From the NCBI GenBank assembly GCA_017478085.1, contig JAFVEE010000066.1, positions 1-64,000 on the forward strand: a stretch of DNA of 64,000 nt, in the 5' to 3' direction. Below, one piece after another: positions 43,901-51,734 of the stretch. The notes under the pieces were generated by a model. It was given only the letters and a program-made list of their open reading frames with translations, did no database searches and was not told the origin of the DNA. Position numbers and translations under genes: made by a program. Positions within the stretch are counted from its first letter, which is position 1; each line of letters opens with the position of its first letter. Origin of the DNA: Prevotella sp. (GTDB lineage: Bacteria; Bacteroidota; Bacteroidia; Bacteroidales; Bacteroidaceae).

Positions 43901-46900
43901 CGTAGCGGTGTACTGGTCGGCGGTGATGGCGGCGGCGGTGAAGTTGCTCACCCGGGCCGTTGCGGTGTACAGGCTGTTCACCTCGCCAGCGGGCAGCGTG
44001 CTGTTCTCAATGAACAGGCCCGTGGCATCGACGAGCTGCACGTCCTTCACCAGGTTTCCAGTCACGTCGAAGTCGGTGTCCTGCGGATAGTAGCCCACCT
44101 TCTCCACACGCTGGTGGAAGTTGCGGCCCACGCGGAACATCTGCAGCGAGTACTTGCCCTCGGCATCGGTCGTAGCCTTGTAGTCCACATCGTCGTCGTT
44201 GCTCTGCAGGTCGATGGCCACGCCCTCGACGGGTGCCCCCTGCTGGTTGGTCACGGTGCCGGTTACGTAGGTGGCATCGCTCTCAACGCCCAGATAGAGC
44301 ACGGGCAACTGGCGGGTAACGAGTGTTGCGGTGGCAAACTGCTCGGCCGAGTAGGCACCCTTGTAGAGGGCCTTGTCGGTGATGGTGTGGTCGGTCTCCA
44401 GATAGCCCACGGTGCCAGCGGCGGTGCGGGTGGCCTCAAGCAGAATGTGCAGGCCCTTGCCATCATATATAATAGGTGTAGCCAGATTGGCGCGAATCAT
44501 ATCGACCGACTCGGTGACCAGCTGACGGCCTACTGAGCTGTCGTAGCCGCCGGCACCATTGCCAAACTCATACTGCACTTCCTTGTCCATGACCAGCGTC
44601 AGGCCGTCGGTCGTGGCCATACCATCGGCAGCCTGCAGGCTGGTGGCCTCGGTGCTGCCCACGTACATCTTCATATCATAGGTAGTGGGAATGGTGGTAC
44701 CCATCGAGCCCACGCCCACATAGCCCTTGAAGGCAATGCTCTTGATCTCGGTGCCTTCCTTCAGGCCGAGCATACTGGCGGGGTAGACCAGCTCGAGCAG
44801 GTTCTGGCCGTTGCCCAGCGGGTCGTAGGCCAGGCTGTTCTCGCCTACGGGCACGTCGAGCGTGCCGCTCTCGGCAGCGATGGTCAGCTCAACGTTGGGG
44901 CTCTTCACCACATAGCCGTCTTCGGTCACAATCTCGATATGGGCCTGATAGGTGCCGGCCTGATGAGGCGTGAGCGAGAAGGCCACGCGGGCCGTCGTGG
45001 GCGTGCCGTTGGCATAGGCGGCGGCAATCTGCACGGGCTCGGCCTCGCCCACCACCTGGTCGCCGAAGTAGAGCTTAGCGCTGTAGGTGGCTGGCTCGAT
45101 GGCGGTGGTACCATTGGCTATGGTAGCCGAAGCCTTGAAGACCGAGTTCACCTGGCCCTCAGTGGGCAGTATGCTGGCTACGACGGCCATATTGTGAAGC
45201 TGCTCCACCTGCTTGTAGCCCACCTTGCCATAGAGGTTGTCGACGAAGATGCTGTCGCCCGTAATGGCCAGATAATACTGTCCGGCGGGCAGTCCTTCGA
45301 GCGTGTAGGTGCCGAAGTGGTAGTAGAGCGAGTTGCTGTACTCAGTGGCCTGCGTGGGCAGCTCGCTGCTGCCTACGGTCTTGGCCAGTGTCCAGTTGGC
45401 GCGGTCGGTAGAATAGTAGACCTTCACGTTCGAGTTGGTGGGCGAGGGATAGACCTTCTCGCCATCGACGGTCTGGATGGTCTTGTTCACACGTGCAGCC
45501 TGGAAGCTGAACACGTCGCCCTCCTCGACCTGCAGCAGGGGCAGCAGCAGTTTGCCCTCCTTGGTCGAGGCATGCTGCATGGCGTTCTGGTTGTCGTCGG
45601 TATTGTAGTAGCGGGCCCACGTGGTACTGGCCCACTCGCCGGTGCCTTCGCGCAGCAGGTAGCTGGGGTTCGAGGTGGTCTCGAAGTTCTCGCAGAAGCC
45701 ATCGGCAATCTGGTACTTCAGGTTCCACACAAAGTCGCCGCCATTGGTCTTAAACGAGAACACGCCCTCATGGCTGCCCACCGTGTTGTCGGTAGCAGTC
45801 AGGGTGAAGGTGGTGCTGTTGTGGGCATTGGCGCGAGTAGAGGTGGTGAGGTTGGTCGAGAAGCCCTCGGGCACCACGATGTCGGAGAACTCCAGGGGTG
45901 CAGTACCCGTGTTGTTCACGCGGAAGGTGATGGTTCGCCCGGTCTTGTCAGGCTGGAACACCACGTCTTGCGTGTTCTGGAAAATAGCGTACTGGTTGTT
46001 GTTGGCCACCACCTGGGCCTTGGGGCCGTAGGGGTTAGGAGTGATGACGCGGTTGTAAAGCCGCCAGGGCTCGGACTCAACGCCGTTCACGCTGACAATG
46101 GCGTAATAGTCGGCGGGATCGGGATATTCGTCGTATTTGAAGGTCAGGTCTACCTGCGGTGCGGCATTGGTGCCCACCTGCAGGGGGTTGCCTATCTGCA
46201 GGGTCTTCTCGCCCAGATCCACGGTCTTGTCGAAGCCGTTCGAGCTGTAGACACGCACCTTCATGTCGCCCGTCAGGTCGCGGTCGCCATCGTTGCGCAC
46301 GTAGAAGTAGAACTTCAGGTGCACGTTGCCCTCGGCATCGGCATCGTCGTAAGACGCCGGATTGTTGGCATTCGAGACGCTGGTAATGGTCAGCTTGTCT
46401 TGCAGGTCTACCTTGGCATAGTCGGCCTGGAAGTCGTCGAAGTAGCAGTACTGGCCCTCAATGCCAATATAGCTGTAGTCGGCCACGTTGAACTGAATCT
46501 GCTCATAGGTAGTGCCAGCCAGCGTGGTCTCGTAGACGGGGGTGAGCGACTGCATCAGGTAGTACACGCCGTCCTCATCTTCATCGCGGTCCAGTGCGAA
46601 GAAGCGCAGGCGGCCCGTATAGGCAGCCGACGTGCTGTACTTCTTGGCCCAGAGCGTTACGTTGCCCTTCACCAGCGGTGTTACGAGCATATCGTGGCGG
46701 GTGTTGCTGGTCTGCGACACGGCCACCGACGAGGCGATGGCACCGGTCGAGGTGTGGTTGTTGGCCGTACCCGTGTTGCGGACGTAGGCCACACGGCCTG
46801 TGGTTCCAGAGCCTTCTTCCCAGTAGCGTCCCCAGCCGTTGCCCACGGTGGGGTAAGTCACTGTGCCGCTGATGGCGGTATTGCTCCAGATGCCACTGAA

Positions 46901-47002
46901 CTCAAACTTGTAGGGCGAGACCTCGGCCTGCGCTCCTGCCTGAGTGGTTCCAATCCCAAGCAATAATGCTATGAGATAGAAGTAAAAAGTAAAGTGTTTC
47001 AT
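40973..47002 (-). CDS. Giant secreted protein with nine carboxypeptidase-regulatory-like repeats
   Basis: A 2009-residue exported protein; the ATG at 47000-47002 is used (an upstream in-frame start would be TTG). Signal peptide about 1-24. The N-terminal 1000 residues are beta-rich and include choice-of-anchor and CARDB-like regions (VTPLVKGNVTLWAKK, LPLLQVEEGDVFSFQAA). One carboxypeptidase-regulatory-like domain lies near 990-1070 (VTGTVTNQQGAPVEGVAI), then eight more stand in tandem, each about 80 residues and marked YRTLTGTVT…GV-ITL…TTAADGSYSLKVYNF. The end, YTVFTTSGRLVGRNVNLKSL…KGVYLINGQKYVVK, is a sorting-type tail. A surface adhesin or scaffold is likely. First gene of the operon with the C10 protease. 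Confidence 0.85.
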   Translation of the reverse strand: MKHFTFYFYLIALLLGIGTTQAGAQAEVSPYKFEFSGIWSNTAISGTVTYPTVGNGWGRYWEEGSGTTGRVAYVRNTGTANNHTSTGAIASSVAVSQTSNTRHDMLVTPLVKGNVTLWAKKYSTSAAYTGRLRFFALDRDEDEDGVYYLMQSLTPVYETTLAGTTYEQIQFNVADYSYIGIEGQYCYFDDFQADYAKVDLQDKLTITSVSNANNPASYDDADAEGNVHLKFYFYVRNDGDRDLTGDMKVRVYSSNGFDKTVDLGEKTLQIGNPLQVGTNAAPQVDLTFKYDEYPDPADYYAIVSVNGVESEPWRLYNRVITPNPYGPKAQVVANNNQYAIFQNTQDVVFQPDKTGRTITFRVNNTGTAPLEFSDIVVPEGFSTNLTTSTRANAHNSTTFTLTATDNTVGSHEGVFSFKTNGGDFVWNLKYQIADGFCENFETTSNPSYLLREGTGEWASTTWARYYNTDDNQNAMQHASTKEGKLLLPLLQVEEGDVFSFQAARVNKTIQTVDGEKVYPSPTNSNVKVYYSTDRANWTLAKTVGSSELPTQATEYSNSLYYHFGTYTLEGLPAGQYYLAITGDSIFVDNLYGKVGYKQVEQLHNMAVVASILPTEGQVNSVFKASATIANGTTAIEPATYSAKLYFGDQVVGEAEPVQIAAAYANGTPTTARVAFSLTPHQAGTYQAHIEIVTEDGYVVKSPNVELTIAAESGTLDVPVGENSLAYDPLGNGQNLLELVYPASMLGLKEGTEIKSIAFKGYVGVGSMGTTIPTTYDMKMYVGSTEATSLQAADGMATTDGLTLVMDKEVQYEFGNGAGGYDSSVGRQLVTESVDMIRANLATPIIYDGKGLHILLEATRTAAGTVGYLETDHTITDKALYKGAYSAEQFATATLVTRQLPVLYLGVESDATYVTGTVTNQQGAPVEGVAIDLQSNDDDVDYKATTDAEGKYSLQMFRVGRNFHQRVEKVGYYPQDTDFDVTGNLVKDVQLVDATGLFIENSTLPAGEVNSLYTATARVSNFTAAAITADQYTATLYVDGKPVATATAADVTSLAYETLSLSYTPHQAGTFPAYITIEHQNGTVAQTVPVSITIGEEVNSTVHQLGTPSSPTANTSGVFTYTSYTHAAIELYYTEAELQEADIQVGDIIRGITVKGWANQSVPAQFNTRIYMQHTSNTAPTWTSYNNFTLNDTTAMTKAYEGVITVEAKGSSSELADYYVLPLSEGFVYQGGNITLTVATDGLTSQTANAWFLYDKNGNQNALYAYQYSNSSTSFDRAYRTQRAVLFLDVDRFRTVGGTVTQSGTTDAVADVAITVKSGDVEYYGTTAADGTYSVKVGKFQQDYTATYEKADYDTAEQTVSFATGNQTVNAQLVPIRTVSGVVTRQGKDTPVEGVSVTLQSGDETLSTTTAADGSYSLKVYNFGVDYTATFAADSYDTAQQTVSFAEGSQTLNVALAAYRTLTGVVTIATDNVPAAGVTITLTNAEGQHTATTADDGSYAFKLYSFDTPFTATIAAATNYGEYTSRPISLEEGSQVLNIDLMPLRNLTGVVTIAGEPAEGITVVLKNEDVEYTATTAADGSYGIVISNFLSPLVATVTADFCDDYASEPISFTEGDQVLNIDLKPYRTLTGTVTAGGQPLAGVVVTVTLTNYQAQYTTTTAADGTYSINVYKWDTSFQATYEADGYDKVYKTVLLTEPTQELNIDLTAYRTLSGVVTLVGSGEPVAEASVVLAIGEEQFTTTTTAEGAYSFKLYDFSQTATLTVQAFECDDYTSEAISLAEGNQVKNIELTPYRTLTGTVTRQGKDTPVEGVNITLQNAAETLTTATAADGSYSLKVYNFQDAFTATYSAEGYETLTQTISLAESSQVVNVELVAYRTLTGTVTDSETKAVLPGVTVTLTDGTNTYTATTAADGSYQLTAYEFDGTFTATFEAAGYEPATKTVSLAQNLTNVLNVELRSYTTVGITAGFVPGGSDYTVFTTSGRLVGRNVNLKSLKKGVYLINGQKYVVK
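41130..43130 (-). repeat. Eight tandem ~240-bp modules inside the giant secreted protein gene
   Basis: The region (boundaries approximate) codes for eight consecutive beta-sandwich modules. Phrases such as TTAADGSYSLKVYNF and RQGKDTPVEGV recur; modules 2 and 7 are nearly the same (VVTRQGKDTPVEGV versus TVTRQGKDTPVEGV). This suggests recent duplication or gene conversion inside the gene. Confidence 0.85.
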
Positions 47003-47036
47003 AAGCAAATAAATAATAAATTATCAATTTGGGGTG

Positions 47037-47044
47037 CAAAATTA
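47037..47044 (-). promoter_or_regulatory. Bacteroidetes -7 promoter element for the secreted-protein operon
   Basis: On the minus strand it reads TAATTTTG, 34 bases upstream of the ATG at 47002. It is divergent from 47163-47170. Confidence 0.6.
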
Positions 47045-47162
47045 CGACTTTTTTCCTAATCGGAACACTTTTTTCCGAAAAAATGAAAGGAAAAATTATA
47101 AAATAACACGAATATGGTATTAAATGAATGTGGAAAATTTTTGCATTCTAAAAGAAAATACG

Positions 47163-47170
47163 TACCTTTG
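47163..47170 (+). promoter_or_regulatory. Bacteroidetes promoter for the fibronectin-type secreted protein
   Basis: TACCTTTG is the -7 element; a TTTTTG ending at 47143 is 19 bases upstream, the usual -33 spacing. The leader to the ATG at 47218 is about 40 nt. Confidence 0.7.
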
Positions 47171-47217
47171 CCGCCAATTTCGTAATAACATCACATTTTT
47201 AATAATAATTTGCAATA

Positions 47218-50200
47218 ATGAACAGACTTAAATTTCTTGTAAGCATTGTGGCCATGCTGCTTAGCCTTGCCACGGCCAGTGCTGCCGATGCCACGAAGCC
47301 CGACAAGGCCGTCATCGACGAGATGGTGTTCCCCAACGGCGAGTACGTGGGGCACATCACGTTTACCCTGCCCACCAAGACCGAGGGCGGGGCAAACATC
47401 AGCGAAGAACTCACCTACCAAGTCTATGCTGGCGGCACCTATGCCAGCCTGACCAACCTGACCAACTACCGCCTCGTGGGCGAGGGAACGGGCAGCGCAG
47501 GCCAGACCTTCACCATCGACGGCATCGACGTCAGGGAGCTGTTCCCCCAGCGCGAGAACTGGTCGGTGACGTTCACCGTGTTTGTCTTCAACTCGGTGGG
47601 CAACAGCTTCAAGTACTCGGCAGTGTTCGTGGGCTACGACGACCCCGCACCGCCCACCAACGTTCACGCCAGCGTAGACCCCGACACGCGCTTAGTGACG
47701 CTGACGTGGGATGCCCCCCAAGGGGCCAAGAACGTGAACACGGACGGCTATGTGGACATAGAAAACCTGACCTACACCATCATACGCTACCCCGGCGAGT
47801 CGGAGATGTGGGCCTACGGCGAGCGCTTCATCCCGGTCGAGGTGGCCACCAATATGAAAGGCACCGTGTTTACCGAGACGCTGCCCGACGACCCCTACAC
47901 CGGCTACTGCTACCGCATAGAGGCCAGCAACCACGGCCAGACCAGCGTGCCCTACTGGGGCTATAGCGACACCATCAAGGTGGGCCGCCCCTGGCCGGTG
48001 CCCTACCTCGACACGTTCAGCGATCCCTACCAGTTCAACCGCTACGAGTGGCAGCGCTACTACGAGGGCAACGTGCTGTACTCCTGGTGGTCGCAGAACG
48101 GTTGTCTGCAAAGCTCGGCCACGGCCAGCGGCAAGGATGCCGACTACTGGCTCATCTCGCCCCCCATTCTCTTAGAGGAGGGCAATCGCTACGAAACCAG
48201 CCTGATGGCCCGTATGAGCGCCAAGCGCACCCACGGCACGCTGACCTTTGCCGTGGGCCAGGGCTGGGACCCCTCGACCTATACCGTGGTGGCCGAGGAG
48301 GTCAACGTGCCCTGGATCGATGAATACACGTTTACCAAGGTGGGCGGCTCGTTCACCGTGCCCTCTACAGGCGACTGGCACGTGGCCATTCACGACGTGA
48401 CGAAACGACTGAACAACGCCTACCACCTGGTGGCCGACAGCTTCCGCGTCGACCTGCTGTCGGCGGTGGCCGCACCCGACTCGGTGACCCAGCTGAAGGT
48501 GACACCCGGCGAGCGCGGCGCACTGAGCGCCACGGTGAGCTTCCTGGCGCCCAGCGTGAACACCAACGGCGGGGCCATTGCCTCGCTGGCACGCATTGAG
48601 GTGCTGCGCACGGCCAACGACGAAGAGACCACCCTGCGCGTCATAGAGGCCCCCGTGCCCGGACAGGCCTACTCGGTGCAGGATGCCGAGCCCATTCACG
48701 GCTACAACACCTATACGGTGAAGGTCTACAACGCCTCGGGCAAGGGCCTCGATGCCGTGCAGACGCTCTACATAGGCCCCGACGCCCCCACCGAGATGAA
48801 GAACGTGGTGGTGACCGACCTGCTGAACGACCAGCAGCAGATACGCCTGTCGTGGTCGCCCATGAGCACCGTGGGTGTGCACGGCGGCTACGTGGACCCC
48901 GAGACGCTCGACTATAACATCTACCTGCGCGGTGAGGATGCCCAGCACATAGGCAACCTCTTTGCCACGCAGAAAGACACCACGCTGGTCATCGACGGCG
49001 TGAAGGTGGCCGAGGGCGACCCCTCGTTTATCTGGTTCTACGTGGAGGCCGTGAACAGCGAGGGCAAGACGGCCCTGCAGTACTCCAACACGCTGGTGTG
49101 CGGCGACCCCTACCCCCTGCCCTTCATCGAGAAATATCCCAACGGACAGGCCCAGTACTACTGGTGGTACAGCCTGGACCGCCCCGACGACTACGACAAC
49201 GAGAACGGCTATGCCTTCACCCTCGACGGCTACCACGGCGTGGGCAAGGAGATGGGCTGTGCCTCGTGGCGCAGCAACAACAACGACGAGGTGGGCACGC
49301 TGCGCTCGTGCAAGATCAACACGCTGGGCGTCATTCACCCCACGATGGAGATGTACATGCGCTACGACGGACCGGTGCAACCCAACATCTACATAGGCAT
49401 TATGGACCAGGCCACCAACCGCATGGACACGGCCTACGTGTTCCAGGGCACGCTGAAGAGCGGCGACAAGAACTGGACGCACGTGGTGGCCGACCTGTCG
49501 AAGTATAAGGACATGCCCTACATGCTGCTGAACATCATCGTGCACACCCCGCAGCAGGGCACCACGTTCTATGTCGACAATATCAGCGTCTACGACCTGA
49601 TGGACTACGACATCGAGACCACCATCGACAACACGCTGGCATCGGTGAAGGCCGGCGTGCCCACGGTGTTCAACGTGCACGCCAAGAACCTGGGTCTGAA
49701 CACGAACGCCCGGTGGAAGATGAACCTCTATGCCAACAACCAGCTGGTAGACACGAAGAACGGCAAGGCACTGGAGGTGCTGCAAGACTCTATCCTGAAG
49801 ATGACCTACACGCCGAAGACCAACGACCCGGAGAACATTGAGCTGTATGCCGAACTGGAGTGGGAGCCCTACGACCTGAACGAAGACAACAACCGCTCGG
49901 CCATCTGCGACCTGAAGCTGCTGCCCAGCGACTACGATGCCGTGAACGACCTTTCGGCCGTGCCCAACGACGATGCCACCGAGCTGACGCTCATCTGGAG
50001 CGAGCCCAACAACGCCAGGACGGTGTTCGAGGACTTCGAGTCGTTCACGCCCTGGCAGGACACCTTCGGCAAATGGACCAGCTACGACGAGGACAAGATC
50101 GTGAACTTCGTGCCCGGCACGTGGACCTTCCCCTGGATGGGCGAGGCCTACGGATGGGGACTGTTCGACATTACCGACGTGGTGTCGAGCATCGGCAGCA

Positions 50201-50895
50201 GCCTCGACACGCAGTCGGGCAACCAGTGCCTCTTCAGCATGTCGACGGCTATGAGCACGGCCACGAAGACCTATCCGCCCAGCGACGACTGGCTCATCAC
50301 GCCGCTGCTCTCTGGGCGCGCCCAGACGCTGTCGTTCTACCTGAAGGACTATAGCTCGTCGCTCTACCAGTCGCAGATCGAGGTGCTCACCAGCACCACG
50401 GGCAAGGAGATTGCCGACTTCACGCTGCTGAAGAGCTACCCCAAGGGAATGATTCCCGGCAAGTGGACTGAGCAGAAGTTCGACCTGCCCGAAGGCACGA
50501 AGTACCTGGCCGTGCGCAGCCGCTCGCAGAACAGCTTCTGCGTGATGATCGACGACGTGACCTACGAGGCCGGCGGTGGCCAGGTGCTGGGCTACAAGGT
50601 CTATCAGGACGGTCAGCTCATCAGCACCATCGAGGGTGCCGAGACCACCGACCTGACCATTCCCTTCGAAGCAGGCCACCACTACAACGTGACCACGCTC
50701 TACGAGGAGGGCGAGTCGCCCATGAGCAACACCGCCGTGAGCGAGACTCCCGCCGCCATCGCCACCGTAGAGCTGCCCGCCATTGGCGGCAGCCGCCAGT
50801 ATAACGCCAAGGGCCAGCGCATCAGCAGTCCGCAGCACGGCCTGAACCTGATACAGCACGCCAACGGAACGGTCAAGAAGATCTATGTGAAGTAA
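47218..50895 (+). CDS. Large secreted protein with fibronectin III and cleaved-adhesin (choice-of-anchor J) domains
   Basis: A 1225-residue exported protein with signal peptide about 1-22. Fibronectin III-like repeats occur at about 140-270 (PPTNVHASVDPDTRLVTLTWDAP) and 420-640. Galactose-binding-like cleaved-adhesin domains lie at about 265-400 (DADYWLISPPILLEEGNRY), 640-790 and 930-1110 (SDDWLITPLLSGRAQTLSFY); the same fold occurs in the haemagglutinin regions of gingipains. The end, GSRQYNAKGQRISSPQHGLN, is the group's sorting-type tail. A role in adhesion or in carrying a surface complex is likely. It diverges from the operon with the C10 protease, so the two units may be expressed together. 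A 22-bp tile array follows. Confidence 0.87.
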   Translation: MNRLKFLVSIVAMLLSLATASAADATKPDKAVIDEMVFPNGEYVGHITFTLPTKTEGGANISEELTYQVYAGGTYASLTNLTNYRLVGEGTGSAGQTFTIDGIDVRELFPQRENWSVTFTVFVFNSVGNSFKYSAVFVGYDDPAPPTNVHASVDPDTRLVTLTWDAPQGAKNVNTDGYVDIENLTYTIIRYPGESEMWAYGERFIPVEVATNMKGTVFTETLPDDPYTGYCYRIEASNHGQTSVPYWGYSDTIKVGRPWPVPYLDTFSDPYQFNRYEWQRYYEGNVLYSWWSQNGCLQSSATASGKDADYWLISPPILLEEGNRYETSLMARMSAKRTHGTLTFAVGQGWDPSTYTVVAEEVNVPWIDEYTFTKVGGSFTVPSTGDWHVAIHDVTKRLNNAYHLVADSFRVDLLSAVAAPDSVTQLKVTPGERGALSATVSFLAPSVNTNGGAIASLARIEVLRTANDEETTLRVIEAPVPGQAYSVQDAEPIHGYNTYTVKVYNASGKGLDAVQTLYIGPDAPTEMKNVVVTDLLNDQQQIRLSWSPMSTVGVHGGYVDPETLDYNIYLRGEDAQHIGNLFATQKDTTLVIDGVKVAEGDPSFIWFYVEAVNSEGKTALQYSNTLVCGDPYPLPFIEKYPNGQAQYYWWYSLDRPDDYDNENGYAFTLDGYHGVGKEMGCASWRSNNNDEVGTLRSCKINTLGVIHPTMEMYMRYDGPVQPNIYIGIMDQATNRMDTAYVFQGTLKSGDKNWTHVVADLSKYKDMPYMLLNIIVHTPQQGTTFYVDNISVYDLMDYDIETTIDNTLASVKAGVPTVFNVHAKNLGLNTNARWKMNLYANNQLVDTKNGKALEVLQDSILKMTYTPKTNDPENIELYAELEWEPYDLNEDNNRSAICDLKLLPSDYDAVNDLSAVPNDDATELTLIWSEPNNARTVFEDFESFTPWQDTFGKWTSYDEDKIVNFVPGTWTFPWMGEAYGWGLFDITDVVSSIGSSLDTQSGNQCLFSMSTAMSTATKTYPPSDDWLITPLLSGRAQTLSFYLKDYSSSLYQSQIEVLTSTTGKEIADFTLLKSYPKGMIPGKWTEQKFDLPEGTKYLAVRSRSQNSFCVMIDDVTYEAGGGQVLGYKVYQDGQLISTIEGAETTDLTIPFEAGHHYNVTTLYEEGESPMSNTAVSETPAAIATVELPAIGGSRQYNAKGQRISSPQHGLNLIQHANGTVKKIYVK

Positions 50896-50920
50896 TTCTC
50901 CTTTCTGAATAGACAATTCG

Positions 50921-51050
50921 TCAGCGGAGCCTACGTCGTTTTTCAACGGAGGCTCCGTTGAGCTTTAACGAGGGCTCCGTTGACAATCAACGGAGCCCTC
51001 GTTGTGCATCAGTGGAGGCTCCGTTGAGCGATAACGGAGGCTCCGTTGAA
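50921..51050. repeat. Array of 22-bp tiles (GGCTCCGTT family), six units, at a convergent junction
   Basis: Cores start at 50926, 50951, 50973, 50992, 51017 and 51039, giving gaps of 25, 22, 19, 25 and 22. The middle pair (GAGGGCTCCGTTGA facing TCAACGGAGCCCTC) is a perfect 14-pair stem. The array lies between the stop of the fibronectin protein gene and the stop of the orphan gene at 51065. Confidence 0.85.
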
Positions 51051-51064
51051 ATAGGGGCGATTTC

Positions 51065-51517
51065 TCACTCCCACGAGGCCTCCTGGTACTTATAGAGCCA
51101 GGTGGCGCGATAGTTCTGCTTGGCCATGCGCCTGAAGCGGGCCAGCTCCTCGTGGCCCAGCTGCCGCCACAGGCGGTCAATGTTGTAGCCCAGCTCCTCT
51201 TCCTCGGTGTAGGCATAAAGCCCGTCGAAGCGATAGACGCGGGTGTTGATGGGAAGGTCGACCAGCTCCCAGTTGTCGTACTGCACCATGCACAGCGTCT
51301 GCATCCACACCTGCAGCGCCAGGGCGGGGTGGCCCGCATGCTCGCACAGGAAGCCCAGCTCCAGTCCGCGCCAGGCCCTCACCTTCGCGCTGGTCGAGCA
51401 CTCCACGGCCTTCATGCCCCACCGCACCTGTTCTTCCAGTTCTCGCGAACTGAGATCCATCACCTGCCCTTCGGGCCTGCCGCTGCAAACGAAATTCTCT
51501 TTGATTCGTTTTCTCAT
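51065..51517 (-). CDS. Small hypothetical soluble protein
   Basis: A 150-residue soluble protein that I do not recognise. It has no signal peptide and is rich in Leu, Glu, Arg, Tyr and Trp. Helical segments SSRELEEQVRWGMKAVECS, VRAWRGLELGFLCEHAG and HPALALQVWMQTLCMVQY suggest two TPR-like helix pairs. A second half, INTRVYRFDGLYAYTEEEELG, is acidic. It stands alone between a tile array and a long (about 130 nt) leader with a -7 element at 51649-51656. Homologues in other Bacteroidales would show whether it is a real family. Confidence 0.65.
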   Translation of the reverse strand: MRKRIKENFVCSGRPEGQVMDLSSRELEEQVRWGMKAVECSTSAKVRAWRGLELGFLCEHAGHPALALQVWMQTLCMVQYDNWELVDLPINTRVYRFDGLYAYTEEEELGYNIDRLWRQLGHEELARFRRMAKQNYRATWLYKYQEASWE

Positions 51518-51648
51518 AAGTTTATAAAAATCAATAAGTTAAAGAACTCTTTAACCCATCGGGAAGTGTACAAAAAAAGATACAACAATCCTTCTGAGTC
51601 ACAACTGCCACGCGGCAGCTTCAGCTGAATTGTTGTATAAATCTGGCG

Positions 51649-51656
51649 CAAAGGTA
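51649..51656 (-). promoter_or_regulatory. Bacteroidetes -7 promoter element, long leader
   Basis: On the minus strand it reads TACCTTTG, 131 bases upstream of the ATG at 51517. The leader contains a small hairpin CTGCC-ACG-CGGCAG region at about 51607-51619 but no riboswitch I can name. Confidence 0.45.
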
Positions 51657-51720
51657 GTGCTTTTTGCCGATACTACCAAAAAAATTGCAAGAAAAAATCG
51701 GCCCGTTAGAAAAATAATCG

Positions 51721-51728
51721 TATCTTTG
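51721..51728 (+). promoter_or_regulatory. Bacteroidetes -7 promoter element very close to a start codon
   Basis: TATCTTTG ends 6 bases before the ATG at 51735. The expected transcription start falls on or next to the A of the ATG, so the mRNA may be leaderless. No clear -33 element. Confidence 0.6.
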
Positions 51729-51734
51729 TAGGCG

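Noticed and set aside
44939..46966. 675-codon open frame opposite the giant secreted protein
   Set aside because: An antisense shadow without motif or promoter.
48172..50946. 924-codon open frame opposite the fibronectin-type gene
   Set aside because: An antisense shadow with low-complexity His/Val/Gly composition; the plus-strand gene has promoter, signal peptide and domains.
51518..51734. tRNA or riboswitch in the leader between 51517 and 51735
   Set aside because: No cloverleaf, TTCGA loop or known aptamer core could be made out; only a small hairpin is present.
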